Of a stretch of 64,000 nucleotides of DNA, positions 24,714 to 33,319 are shown piece after piece. The notes beneath the pieces are model-generated. The model was given only the letters and a program-made list of their open reading frames with translations, was not told where the DNA came from and searched no databases. Origin of the DNA: Taklimakanibacter lacteus. GTDB taxonomy: Bacteria; Pseudomonadota; Alphaproteobacteria; Rhizobiales; Aestuariivirgaceae. Numbering within the stretch: position 1 is the first letter of the stretch; every line of letters starts with the position of its first letter. The stretch covers positions 53,602 through 117,601 of the forward strand of contig QOZQ01000017.1 of the NCBI GenBank assembly GCA_003576695.1, given 5' to 3'. A program made the position numbers and the translations under genes.

Positions 24714-25589
24714 ATGGATGTCTGGTTCGCCGTCTTTCTCACCATCGTCACCGCCGCGACGCCCTTGCTGCTGGCGGCGACCGGCGAGCTGGTGGTCGAG
24801 CGCTCGGGCGTCCTCAATCTGGGCGTCGAGGGCATGATGGTGATGGGCGCGGTCGCGGGCTTTGGCGCCGCCTTCCTCTCGGGCAATCCTTATCTCGGCG
24901 TCATCGCGGCGATCTTCGCCGGCATGGCCATGGCGCTGCTCTTCGGTTTTCTCACCCTTTCCTTGGTGACCAACCAGGTTGCGACCGGCCTGTCGTTGAC
25001 GCTTCTGGGGCTCGGCCTTTCCGGCCTTCTCGGCGAATCCTTCGTCGGTGAGCCGGGCGTCCGGCTGCCCAAATGGCTCGGCATCGACATGCTCATTCCG
25101 CTGTCATTCATCCTCACCGCCGTTGTTGCCTTTGTACTGTTCCGCACCAAGGCCGGCCTCATCATCCGCGCCGTCGGCGACAGTCACAGCTCGGCCCATG
25201 CGCTGGGCTATCGTGTCATCTGGGTGCGTTATGGCTGCGTGCTGTTCGGCGGCGCCTGCGCCGGTCTTGCCGGCGGCTATCTGTCGCTTGTCTACACGCC
25301 GCAATGGGTGGAGAACATGACGGCCGGGCGCGGCTGGATCGCACTGGCGCTGGTCGTCTTCGCTTCCTGGCTGCCCTGGCGCGTCGCCATCGGCGCCTAT
25401 CTCTTCGGCGCCATATCCATCCTGTCCTTCGTCGTCCAAACGCGCGGCTGGAGCATTCCACCGCAATTCTTGAACAGCTTGCCCTATCTTGGCACCATAC
25501 TGGCGCTGGTGGTGATTTCGGCGAGCCGGCGGTTGACGCGCGGCAATGCGCCGGCAAGCCTCGGGCAGCCATTCGTGCCTGATCGATGA
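24714..25589 (+). CDS. ABC transporter permease, purine/nucleoside uptake (second subunit)
   Basis: A 291-residue inner-membrane protein of the BPD_transp_2 family, with the typical GELVVERSGVLNLGVEGMMV motif near residue 22 and about eight transmembrane helices. It starts four bases after the first permease stop. The pairing of one long and one short permease, a double ATPase and a BMP lipoprotein-type binding protein is the layout of nucleoside importers such as B. subtilis NupNOPQ. Confidence 0.92.
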   Translation: MDVWFAVFLTIVTAATPLLLAATGELVVERSGVLNLGVEGMMVMGAVAGFGAAFLSGNPYLGVIAAIFAGMAMALLFGFLTLSLVTNQVATGLSLTLLGLGLSGLLGESFVGEPGVRLPKWLGIDMLIPLSFILTAVVAFVLFRTKAGLIIRAVGDSHSSAHALGYRVIWVRYGCVLFGGACAGLAGGYLSLVYTPQWVENMTAGRGWIALALVVFASWLPWRVAIGAYLFGAISILSFVVQTRGWSIPPQFLNSLPYLGTILALVVISASRRLTRGNAPASLGQPFVPDR

Positions 25590-25614
25590 TAATGCAGGGA
25601 GTAAGGAGAACCAT

Positions 25615-26685
25615 ATGAAGAAACTTCTGTTAAATGCGGCCGCCCTGGCGCTGGCCGTGGGTATTTCCGCGGGCTCGGCTTCGGCCGCGGACAAGGTCAA
25701 GGCTTGCTGGATCTATGTCGGCGCGATCGGCGATTTCGGCTGGACCTATCAGCACGATCAGGGTCGCCTCGCCGTCGAGAAGGAACTGGGCGACAAGGTC
25801 CAGACTGTCTTTGTCGAGAATGTCGCGGAGGCGGATTCCGAGCGCGCCATCGAGCGCCTGGCGCGCGAAGGCTGCGCCATCATCTTCACCACCTCCTTCG
25901 GCTTCATGGAGCCGACATTGAAGGTCGCCAAGAAATTCCCCGATGTGAAATTCGAGCATGCGACCGGCTTCAAGACGGCGCCCAATGTCACGACGTACAA
26001 TGCCAAGTTCCATGAGGGCCGTTACGTGATCGGCCAGATCGCCGCCAAGATGTCGAAGACGGGCACGGCCGGCTATATCGTATCCTTCCCGATCCCCGAG
26101 GTCGTCGCCGGCATCAATGCCTTCATGCTGGGCGCGCAGTCGGTCAATCCCGATTTCAAGGTGAAGATCGTCTGGGCCAACACCTGGTATGATCCGGGCA
26201 AGGAAGCCGATGCGGCAAAGGTGCTGTTCAGCCAGGGCGCCGACATCATCGTGCAGCACACCGACTCGACTGCGGCTCTCCAGGTTGCCGAGGAGCAGGG
26301 CAAGCATGGCTTCGGCCAGGCGTCCGACATGATCAAGTTCGCGCCCAAGGCGCAATATACGGCGATCGTCGACAACTGGACGCCTTACTATATTCGCCGC
26401 ATCAACGACGTGCTGAACGGCACCTGGAAGTCGGAATCCTCATGGGACGGCATGGCGGAAGGCACGGTCAATATCGCGCCCTATACCAATTTGCCGGATG
26501 ACGTGGTGAAGATGGCGACCGAGACCGCGGAAGCGATCAAGACCGGCAAGCTTCATCCCTTCACCGGCCCGATCACCAAGCAGGACGGCACCGTCGTCGG
26601 CGAGGCCGGCAAGGGCCTGCCCGACGGCGATATCCTCGGCATGAACTGGTATGTGAAGGGCATTGACGACCAGCTGCCGAAATAA
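25615..26685 (+). CDS. BMP-family substrate-binding protein of the purine/nucleoside ABC transporter
   Basis: A 356-residue periplasmic binding protein. It has a cleavable signal peptide (MKKLLLNAAALALAVGISAG...ASA-AD, about 23 residues) and the BMP/PnrA-like core (KVKACWIYVGAIGDFGWTYQ; REGCAIIFTTSFGFMEPTLK; PNVTTYNAKFHEGRYVIGQI). There is no lipobox cysteine, so it is probably soluble. The ATG at 25615 is preceded by AAGGAG at 6 bases. BMP proteins mainly bind purine nucleosides; the context of xanthine, urate and guanine genes supports a purine ligand. Confidence 0.92.
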   Translation: MKKLLLNAAALALAVGISAGSASAADKVKACWIYVGAIGDFGWTYQHDQGRLAVEKELGDKVQTVFVENVAEADSERAIERLAREGCAIIFTTSFGFMEPTLKVAKKFPDVKFEHATGFKTAPNVTTYNAKFHEGRYVIGQIAAKMSKTGTAGYIVSFPIPEVVAGINAFMLGAQSVNPDFKVKIVWANTWYDPGKEADAAKVLFSQGADIIVQHTDSTAALQVAEEQGKHGFGQASDMIKFAPKAQYTAIVDNWTPYYIRRINDVLNGTWKSESSWDGMAEGTVNIAPYTNLPDDVVKMATETAEAIKTGKLHPFTGPITKQDGTVVGEAGKGLPDGDILGMNWYVKGIDDQLPK

Positions 26686-26752
26686 AGAGTGTGGCATGAA
26701 CGTAAAAGGCCGGATGTCGGACGCAAGGCCGATGTCCGGTCTCCTCTCTAAG

Positions 26753-26878
26753 TACCCTCATGCTGAGGTGGCCGCGAAGCGGCCCTCGAAGCGGCCCTCG
26801 AAGCATCCATCAGGATAAGCGAGCATGCTGCAACACACCCTTCGAGGCTCGCTGCGCTCGCACCTCAGGGTGAGGGTA
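26753..26878. repeat. Imperfect inverted-repeat element with internal 12-bp tandem repeat
   Basis: The outer arms TACCCTCATGCTGAGGTG (26753-26770) and CACCTCAGGGTGAGGGTA (26861-26878) are complementary at 16 of 18 positions. Inside, CGAAGCGGCCCT occurs twice in tandem, plus a partial third copy (26775-26804). This type of sequence is common between alphaproteobacterial genes. It fills the 208-base gap between the BMP protein gene and puuD and may weaken read-through between them. Confidence 0.75.
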
Positions 26879-26893
26879 GTGGGGGCGCGCTAG

Positions 26894-28078
26894 ATGACAC
26901 TCGATCCATTTATTGCGGACTGGCTCAATCTCCTGCTGCGCTGGGCGCATATGATCGCCGGCATCGCCTGGATCGGCACGTCGTTCTATTTCGTCGCTCT
27001 CGACTTCTCGCTGAAGCGCCGCTCAGGCCTTCCGGCCGGCGTCTATGGCGAGGCCTGGGAGGTCCATGGCGGCGGCTTCTATCATGTGCAGAAATATTCG
27101 GTGGCGCCCGCCGACCTGCCGCCCGATCTCATCTGGTTCAAATGGGAGGCCTATCTCACCTGGCTGACGGGTTTCCTGCTGCTCATCGTCCAGTTCTATT
27201 TCAACGCGACGGCCTATCTGATCGACCCGGCGGTGCTGCCGCTCGGCCCCTGGCAGGCGATCGCGATCTCGCTCACGAGCCTGGCGGCAGGATGGTTCAT
27301 CTATGATGCGCTCTGTCGCTCGCCTCTCGTCCATCGCCCGGGCTGGCTCGCGCTCGCCGTCTTCTTCCTCATCCTCATCGCTGCCTATGGTTTCACCCAT
27401 GTCTTTTCCGGCCGGGGCGCGCTCATCCATATCGGCGCCTTCATCGGCACGATGATGGCGGCCAATGTCTTTGCCGTCATCATTCCGAACCAGAAGAAGA
27501 TCACCGCTTCCCTGATCAGGGGGGAGGCGCCCGATCCAAGCTTCGGCGTCACCGGCAAGCAGCGCTCGCTGCACAATACCTATTTGACCTTGCCGGTATT
27601 GCTGATGATGATCAGCAACCACTATCCGATGATCACCAACCATCCGCAGGCCTGGATCCTGGTCGGTCTCATCGTCATCGGCGGCGCTGCCTTGCGCCAT
27701 TTCCTGGTGCGCCATGAGGTGGGCGACGGCATGGAGGAGATCGCCTGGACCTTGCCGATCATCTTCGGCGCGCTCGCCGCCGCTTTGTGGCTCACTGAGC
27801 CGGTTCGGACGATCGGTGAAGGCCTGGTCGTATCGGATTCGGAAGTCCTGGGCGTCACCGCCAGGCACTGCACCATGTGCCATGCGCTTAAGCCGACGCA
27901 TCAGGGTTTCAAGGAAGCGCCCAAGGGTGTGGCGCTCGAGACCCTCGATGAATTGCGCCGCTACCGCGCGCAGATCGAGGCCCAGGCGGTGCGCAACAAA
28001 TCCATGCCGCTCGGCAATGAGACCGGCATGACGGACGAGGAGCGCGCCAAGCTGGGCGCTTGGCTCAGCAGCCAATGA
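26894..28078 (+). CDS. puuD: Urate hydroxylase, membrane-bound with cytochrome c domain
   Basis: A 394-residue protein of the PuuD family, which oxidises urate to 5-hydroxyisourate and passes electrons to the respiratory chain instead of making peroxide. About eight transmembrane helices fill residues 10-300 (Urate_ox_N region, beginning WLNLLLRWAHMIAGIAWIGT). The C-terminal part is a cytochrome c domain with the haem site CTMCH near residue 333 and a Met ligand candidate in NKSMPLGN. Its stop overlaps the uraD start as ATGA. It supplies the substrate for UraH. Confidence 0.95.
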   Translation: MTLDPFIADWLNLLLRWAHMIAGIAWIGTSFYFVALDFSLKRRSGLPAGVYGEAWEVHGGGFYHVQKYSVAPADLPPDLIWFKWEAYLTWLTGFLLLIVQFYFNATAYLIDPAVLPLGPWQAIAISLTSLAAGWFIYDALCRSPLVHRPGWLALAVFFLILIAAYGFTHVFSGRGALIHIGAFIGTMMAANVFAVIIPNQKKITASLIRGEAPDPSFGVTGKQRSLHNTYLTLPVLLMMISNHYPMITNHPQAWILVGLIVIGGAALRHFLVRHEVGDGMEEIAWTLPIIFGALAAALWLTEPVRTIGEGLVVSDSEVLGVTARHCTMCHALKPTHQGFKEAPKGVALETLDELRRYRAQIEAQAVRNKSMPLGNETGMTDEERAKLGAWLSSQ

Positions 28079-28572
28079 CATCGCTTGCCGAGCTCAATGC
28101 CACGTCCCAGGCGGCTTTCGTCGCCACGCTCGGCGATGTCGCCGAGCATTCGCCCTGGATTGCCGAGGCCGCATGGCACAGGCATCCCTTCGCGACGCGC
28201 GAGGATCTCATCTCGGCATTCGAAACGGCGATGCACGAGGCGCCGCGAACGGCGCAGCTTACCCTGATCCGGGCCCATCCCGACCTCGCGACCAGAGCGA
28301 AACTCACGCAGGACTCCTCCAGCGAGCAAGCAGGTGCCGGGCTTGACCGGCTGACCCCCGAGGAGTTTGACCGCTTCACCGCCTTGAACGAGGCCTACAA
28401 GCAGCGTTTCGGTTTTCCCTTCATCTTCGCGGTCAAGGGCGCGACCAAAGGTCAAATTCTCGGTGCTTTCGCGGCGCGCATCGCCAACAGTCCGGAAGTG
28501 GAATTTGCGACCGCTTTGGCGCAGATTGCCCGGATATTCCGTTTCCGCCTGGAAGACAGGATATCGGCATGA
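28075..28572 (+). CDS. uraD: OHCU decarboxylase
   Basis: A 165-residue enzyme that decarboxylates 2-oxo-4-hydroxy-4-carboxy-5-ureidoimidazoline to S-allantoin, the third step after PuuD and UraH. Family motifs are AEHSPWIAEAAWHRHPFAT near residue 22, the catalytic-His segment LIRAHPDLATRAKL near residue 63 and the C-terminal GFPFIFAVKGATKGQIL. I chose the ATG at 28075 because it overlaps the puuD stop as ATGA. The gene end overlaps guaD by four bases. Confidence 0.95.
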   Translation: MTSLAELNATSQAAFVATLGDVAEHSPWIAEAAWHRHPFATREDLISAFETAMHEAPRTAQLTLIRAHPDLATRAKLTQDSSSEQAGAGLDRLTPEEFDRFTALNEAYKQRFGFPFIFAVKGATKGQILGAFAARIANSPEVEFATALAQIARIFRFRLEDRISA

Positions 28573-29861
28573 CCCGCATCGTGACAGGTGAGCTGGTGAC
28601 CTTCGGCGTGACCGCCGAGGAGTGCCTGCATGTGCCGAACGGCGCCGTCGTCTCGGGCGATGACGGTCGCATCCTGTGGCGCGGCGCGCGCCAGGATCTC
28701 CCGGAAGCCTATCGCGCTGTGCCCGTCGATGATTTCGGCGACTGCCTGATCATGCCGGGCTTCATCGACGCCCATATTCATTTTCCGCAATACCGCATGC
28801 TGGCGGCGCCGGGGAAGGATCTGCTCGACTGGCTCACCCGCTTCACTTTTCCGGAAGAGGCACGCTACGGCGATGCAGCCTATGCCGCCGCCGCGGCGGA
28901 GAAGTTCCTTGATCGCCTGGTCAGCCACGGCACAACCTCGGCCATGGTCTTCTCCTCGGTGCACAAGGAATGCGCGTCTGCCTTGTTTGCCGCAGCGGCC
29001 AGGCGGCAAATGACGATCCTTACCGGCAAGACCATGATGGACCGCGACGTGCCGGCTTCCGTGTGCGACAGTGCCGAAGCAGGCGCCAGGGAGAGCGAAG
29101 CGCTCTATCGGCAATGGCACGGCAAGGGACGTCTGCGCTATGTCGTATCGCCGCGCTTTGCCGTCACCTCGACGGAAGCGCAGCTCAAAGTCTCAGGCGA
29201 GCTCCTGAAGTCACTGCCGGATGCCCTGATGCAGACGCATCTGTCGGAAAGCATAGGCGAGGTCGTGCGCATCCGCTCGCTCTATCCGAATGACACGGAT
29301 TATACCGATGTCTATGATCGCTTCGGCCTGTTGAGCGAGCGCAGCGTCTTCGCTCATGGTATCCATCTGTCCGAGCGCGAATGCCAGCGCTTGTCGGAAA
29401 CGAGATCGGTAGTGGCCCATTGCCCGACCTCGAACCTGTTCCTGGGCTCGGGGCTCATGAGCATGGCGCATCTGCGACAAGGTTCACGGCCGGTGCGCCT
29501 CGCGATCGGCACCGATGTCGGTGGCGGCTCGAGCTATTCCATGCTCTCGACCTTGCGCGCCGCCTACGAGGTGCAGATGCTCACCGGTTACAAGCCTTCA
29601 GCCTTCGAGTTGTTTCACCTGGCGACTCGCGGCAATGCAAGTGTCCTGCGCCTCGATGAGGAGATCGGCGCGCTCGATGCCGGCAAATGGGCGGATATCG
29701 CGGTGATCGACCCCAAGGCGACGCCGGTGCTGGCGAGCCGGCAGGAACTGTCCGAGACGCTGGAGGACAGGCTCTTCGCGCTGGCGATCCTGGGCGATGA
29801 CCGGGCCATTCGCGCGACCTATATTGCCGGCAAGAAAATGCATGAAAGAAAGTTGGCATGA
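28569..29861 (+). CDS. guaD: Guanine deaminase
   Basis: A 430-residue amidohydrolase that converts guanine to xanthine, feeding XdhABC. Metal-binding and family motifs are FIDAHIHFPQYRMLAAPGKD near residue 60, MQTHLSES near residue 220, AHGIHLSERE near residue 258 and the aspartate in IGTDVGGGSSYSML near residue 315. Four-base ATGA overlaps join it to uraD before and puuE after. The length is normal for bacterial GuaD. Confidence 0.95.
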   Translation: MTRIVTGELVTFGVTAEECLHVPNGAVVSGDDGRILWRGARQDLPEAYRAVPVDDFGDCLIMPGFIDAHIHFPQYRMLAAPGKDLLDWLTRFTFPEEARYGDAAYAAAAAEKFLDRLVSHGTTSAMVFSSVHKECASALFAAAARRQMTILTGKTMMDRDVPASVCDSAEAGARESEALYRQWHGKGRLRYVVSPRFAVTSTEAQLKVSGELLKSLPDALMQTHLSESIGEVVRIRSLYPNDTDYTDVYDRFGLLSERSVFAHGIHLSERECQRLSETRSVVAHCPTSNLFLGSGLMSMAHLRQGSRPVRLAIGTDVGGGSSYSMLSTLRAAYEVQMLTGYKPSAFELFHLATRGNASVLRLDEEIGALDAGKWADIAVIDPKATPVLASRQELSETLEDRLFALAILGDDRAIRATYIAGKKMHERKLA

Positions 29862-30772
29862 GCAGCTCCTATCCGCGTGACATGAAGGGCTATGGCCGGG
29901 CCATTCCCGACCCCAAATGGCCGGGCGGCGCCTATGTGGCGGTGCAGTTCGTGCTCAATTACGAAGAGGGTGGCGAGAACAACATCCTGCATGGCGATGC
30001 GGCATCGGAAGCCTTCCTGTCCGAGATCGTCGGCGCGCAAGCCTGGCCCGGCCAGCGCCACTGGAACATGGAATCGATCTATGAATATGGCGCGCGGGCC
30101 GGCTTCTGGCGCCTGTGGCGGATATTCACGGGCGCCAGGATCCCGCTCACCATCTATGGCGTGACGACGGCGCTTGAGCGCTCACCAGACCAGGTGAGCG
30201 CGATGAAGGAGGCTGGCTGGGAGATCGCAAGCCACGGCCTCAAATGGATAGAATATCGCGACTTCACCGAAGCCGACGAGCGCGTGCATATGAATGAGGC
30301 GATCCGCCTGCATGCCAAGCTCACCGGCGAGCGGCCATTCGGCTGGTATACCGGGCGCTGCTCGATGAACACGACCAGGCTCGTGATGGAGGAGGGTGGC
30401 TTCCTCTATTCATCCGACTCCTATGCCGATGACCTGCCCTACTGGATCGACCGGCCGCAGGGCGGCAGGCATCTGATCATTCCCTATACGCTCGATGCCA
30501 ATGACATGCGCTTCGCCACGCCGCAGGGTTTCAACAGCGGCGACCAGTTCTTCGCCTATCTCAAGGACAGTTTCGATTGCCTCTACGAAGAGGGCCGCCG
30601 CGGCTCGCCCAAGATGATGTCGGTGGGCCTGCATTGCCGCCTGATCGGCCGTCCCGGCCGGGCATTGGCCCTGCAGCGCTTCATCGAATATGTGCAGCGC
30701 CATGAGCACGTGTGGATCCCGCGCCGCATCGACATTGCCCGCCACTGGCACAAGCAGTTTCCGCAAGGCTGA
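29858..30772 (+). CDS. puuE: Allantoinase of the PuuE (polysaccharide-deacetylase-fold) type
   Basis: A 304-residue metal-independent allantoinase that opens allantoin to allantoate. It begins with the family N-terminus YPRDMKGYGRAIPDPKWPGG and carries the NodB-like fold segments NYEEGGENNILHGD, EIASHGLKWIEY and GLHCRLIGRPGRALALQRFI. This type is distinct from the AllB amidohydrolase. Its start overlaps guaD as ATGA. It completes the route from guanine to allantoate in this cluster. Confidence 0.94.
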   Translation: MSSSYPRDMKGYGRAIPDPKWPGGAYVAVQFVLNYEEGGENNILHGDAASEAFLSEIVGAQAWPGQRHWNMESIYEYGARAGFWRLWRIFTGARIPLTIYGVTTALERSPDQVSAMKEAGWEIASHGLKWIEYRDFTEADERVHMNEAIRLHAKLTGERPFGWYTGRCSMNTTRLVMEEGGFLYSSDSYADDLPYWIDRPQGGRHLIIPYTLDANDMRFATPQGFNSGDQFFAYLKDSFDCLYEEGRRGSPKMMSVGLHCRLIGRPGRALALQRFIEYVQRHEHVWIPRRIDIARHWHKQFPQG

Positions 30773-30780
30773 ATGGTGCC

Positions 30781-31353
30781 GTGGCCAGGCTTGCGCGCAT
30801 TGTCCTTCCCGACATCCCGCATCACATCGTGCAGCGGGCGCGCTCCGGCCTCACGCTTTTCGCCGATGATGCCGACTATGGCGAGTATCGCGACATACTG
30901 GCACGCAACCTGCGCGGCGCGAATCTGGTTTCGGCCTGTCTGATGCCGGACCATGTGCATCTCATTGCCATTCCCTCGACCGGCGACGCCTTGGCCCGCA
31001 TGATGGGCGAGACGCGCCGTCTCTTCGCCCGCTACAAGGGGCTGGGACCCCAGGGCCTGTGGCGCGGCCGCTATCTGTCCTGTCCGCTCGATGCCGCGCA
31101 TGCGGCGTCGGCCATCGCTTATCTGAGCTTCAACCCGGTGCGTGCCCGTCTGGTCGAAAAACCCTCCGACTGGAAATGGCATATCGGCGAGACGCGCTTC
31201 GATTGCCCGGCCGATGACCGTCATGTCGCGATGATCCGCGCCGCGACGCGCACCGGCCGGCCCGCCGGCGATGCCGATTTCTACACGCGCATCGAATATG
31301 AGCTCGGTCGCTCGTTGAAGCCGAAAAAGCGCGGCCGCAAGGCGCGCTGGTGA
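30781..31353 (+). CDS. REP-associated tyrosine transposase (RAYT)-like protein
   Basis: A 190-residue protein of the Y1/IS200-like transposase family. It contains the HUH-type metal site in CLMPDHVHLIAIPS near residue 56, the N-terminal MARLARIVLPDIPHHIVQRA and the C-terminal SFNPVRARLVEKPSDWKWH expected of RAYTs. RAYTs mobilise short palindromic REP sequences rather than a full insertion sequence. I chose the GTG at 30781 because the family N-terminus begins there. It fits exactly between puuE (8 bases away) and the convergent allA (stop codons adjacent, TGATCA). No terminal repeats are visible around it. Confidence 0.85.
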   Translation: MARLARIVLPDIPHHIVQRARSGLTLFADDADYGEYRDILARNLRGANLVSACLMPDHVHLIAIPSTGDALARMMGETRRLFARYKGLGPQGLWRGRYLSCPLDAAHAASAIAYLSFNPVRARLVEKPSDWKWHIGETRFDCPADDRHVAMIRAATRTGRPAGDADFYTRIEYELGRSLKPKKRGRKARW

Positions 31354-31836
31354 TCAGGGCACGAGGCGAGCAGCCTCGGGAAGCTGAGCCTCCTCGAGAT
31401 TGTTGCCCGGGCCCTTCCGGTCGATGATCAGGAAGTCGCTCTCCTGCCCAAGCACGAGGAGGGGATAGTGCCACACATTGCGAGCATAATTGATGCCCTG
31501 CCGGCCGCTGGCGCGGAACGCTCGGAGCGTTTGCAGTCCTTCCTCGGCGACGACGATGAGCCAGTCGTGATCCTGGAGCGGATAGAAGGCCTGGCTGCCG
31601 AGCGGATGACGCTCGACGAAGCCGATCTCGATCGGCATGGGCCTCGGGCGGCCGCGAAACAGGCTGATGATCGTCTCGCCGTCCTCTGTGCCCGTATCGA
31701 TTCGCGCGAGGTCGTGGAAGCGCTCCGCGAAGCCTTGATTGATCGGGTAGTGATTGGCACCTTCCATTTCGATCACATCGCCGAAGCCTGAGAAGGCGGC
31801 GCGGGTGAGAGGTTCGATCGCAAGCAGTCGCGTCAT
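31354..31836 (-). CDS. allA: Ureidoglycolate lyase
   Basis: A 160-residue cupin-like enzyme splitting ureidoglycolate to glyoxylate and urea. Family segments are LTRAAFSGFGDVIEM near the N-terminus, FRGRPRPMPIEIGFVERHPLG (contains the conserved ERHPLG), and WHYPLLVLGQESDFLIIDR near the C-terminus. The ATG at 31836 gives the usual start; the longer open frame upstream is not supported. It is on the opposite strand to the purine operon but clearly part of the same pathway. The allantoate-consuming enzyme that would supply its substrate is not in the window. Confidence 0.93.
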   Translation of the reverse strand: MTRLLAIEPLTRAAFSGFGDVIEMEGANHYPINQGFAERFHDLARIDTGTEDGETIISLFRGRPRPMPIEIGFVERHPLGSQAFYPLQDHDWLIVVAEEGLQTLRAFRASGRQGINYARNVWHYPLLVLGQESDFLIIDRKGPGNNLEEAQLPEAARLVP

Positions 31837-32170
31837 GGCGGTGAGTCTCGAAATGGGAATGCGTGCGAAACTACATGCTAACCTTGGGAAAGACCATAAG
31901 GCCGCTGTGGCTGACATGTCACGAACACGGAACTGCGCATGCAAAATCGCCAATTGCGCAAATTTACGTCACATTGACTCACTAGAAGCTGCAAGCTGTT
32001 GAAATTGCTGACTGTGAATTTTGATCGGGTCGGCTGACGTAACGGGCGAGTGAAAAGAAGGGTGGTCCTCGCTAAATTGTGATGTTATCAAGTTAGTGGG
32101 TTGGGGAACCGATGAGCGCTGGGACGGGCGCTGAGTTCCATGGTTCACCAATCGAGGGGAAAGTTAGGTA
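31837..32170. other. Gene-free region, relatively AT-rich, between allA and the polysaccharide export gene
   Basis: A 334-base divergent intergenic region, visibly more AT-rich than its surroundings, which must hold the promoters of allA and the export gene. Two TGCGCA palindromes lie 21 bases apart (31934-31939 and 31955-31960); the second forms TGCGCAAATT, a 10-mer also found upstream of the Fic-family gene at 45653. No convincing -35/-10 pair, small ORF or RNA structure was found. Confidence 0.5.
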
Positions 32171-33319
32171 ATGCGTCTAAAAACGTCCGTGGCCTTGTCG
32201 GCCATATTCGCTGTTGCGTTGTCCGGCTGTTCGGCGCTTCCGAGTGAAGGGCCGCAAAGCAAGCAAATCGAAAAAGCCTATCTCGAGAAGAACACCGCGG
32301 GCTTCGCGCTCGTCAATGTCGATCGCAATGTCGCCAGCTATCTTGCGCGTCACGACGTGCAGAGCTTCGGCGACCGCTTCGGCAAGGGCAAGCCGGCGCG
32401 CGGCGAGTTGATCGGGCCGGGCGATATTCTCAGTGTCACGATCTGGGAAGCCGACAATACCGGCGTCTTCGCCAGCACCAGCACCGCCGATCGCGGCAAC
32501 ATTCCCGATATCGAGGTCAGCGGCAAGGGCACCATCACCATCCCCTATGCCGGCTCGATCAGGGCCGCCGGCCGCACGACCCAGTCGCTGGAAGCGGCCA
32601 TCACCAAGGCGCTCGAGGCCAAGGCGGTCGAGCCGCAGGTGCATGTGGCGCGCAAGGAGAAGGTCGCCTCGATGGTCACGGTGACGGGGAGCGTCGGCAA
32701 GGCCGGCCTCTATCCGTTGAGTCTGCGTGGCGATACGGTGGTCGATGTGATCGCGGGCTCGGGCGGCGCGTCGTCTCCACCCTATGAGACGGTCGTCAAC
32801 ATCACGCGGCGCGGCGAGATCGCCTCGTCCTATCTCGATCATGTCCTCGAGACGCCATCCGACAATATTTATTTGCGCCCCGGCGACCAGATCAGCGTCG
32901 AAAGACGGCCGAGGACCTATTCGGCCTTTGGCGCGGTCGAGCGCAAGGGCGTCGTGGAATTCGGCGTCAGCGATCTCAATCTGATGGAAGCGGTCGGCAA
33001 GACATCAGGCCTGTCGGATATTCGCGCCGATGCCTCGGGCGTGTTCCTGTTCCGCTTCGAGAAGCGCGCCGTGGCGGAACGCTTCGCCTCCGAGCCCGTC
33101 AATGTTTCGGGCGACATCGTGCCGGTGATCTACCGGCTGAACCTCAAGGATCCGAACCAGTATTTCTTCGCCCAGTCGATCGCCATGCGCGACCGCGATG
33201 TGATCTACGTGGCCGATGCCTCGACGGTGTCGCTGCAGAAGTTCCTGGGGCTTCTGGGTTCTGCGTTGTCGCCGCCAAGTGCCGCCATCAGGACCGTGAA
33301 TTCGGCGAACGCCTTGTGA
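32171..33319 (+). CDS. Polysaccharide export lipoprotein, Wza/ExoF-like
   Basis: A 382-residue outer-membrane lipoprotein of the polysaccharide biosynthesis/export family. Its signal peptide ends in a lipobox (VALSGCSAL, Cys about residue 19). The Poly_export domain (GPGDILSVTIWEADNTGVF about residue 80; DIEVSGKGTITIPYAGSIRA) is followed by two SLBB-type ligand-binding regions (MVTVTGSVGKAGLYPL and YSAFGAVERKGVVEF). Such proteins form the outer-membrane exit channel for capsule or exopolysaccharide. No glycosyltransferases or Wzc-like kinase are adjacent, so it is an orphan exporter subunit here. Its 3' end overlaps the convergent phosphatase-family gene by 32 bases. Confidence 0.88.
   Translation: MRLKTSVALSAIFAVALSGCSALPSEGPQSKQIEKAYLEKNTAGFALVNVDRNVASYLARHDVQSFGDRFGKGKPARGELIGPGDILSVTIWEADNTGVFASTSTADRGNIPDIEVSGKGTITIPYAGSIRAAGRTTQSLEAAITKALEAKAVEPQVHVARKEKVASMVTVTGSVGKAGLYPLSLRGDTVVDVIAGSGGASSPPYETVVNITRRGEIASSYLDHVLETPSDNIYLRPGDQISVERRPRTYSAFGAVERKGVVEFGVSDLNLMEAVGKTSGLSDIRADASGVFLFRFEKRAVAERFASEPVNVSGDIVPVIYRLNLKDPNQYFFAQSIAMRDRDVIYVADASTVSLQKFLGLLGSALSPPSAAIRTVNSANAL

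Noticed and set aside
26775..26804. CRISPR-like repeat
   Set aside because: Only two and a half tandem copies of a 12-mer without spacers, inside an inverted-repeat element; no cas genes in the window.
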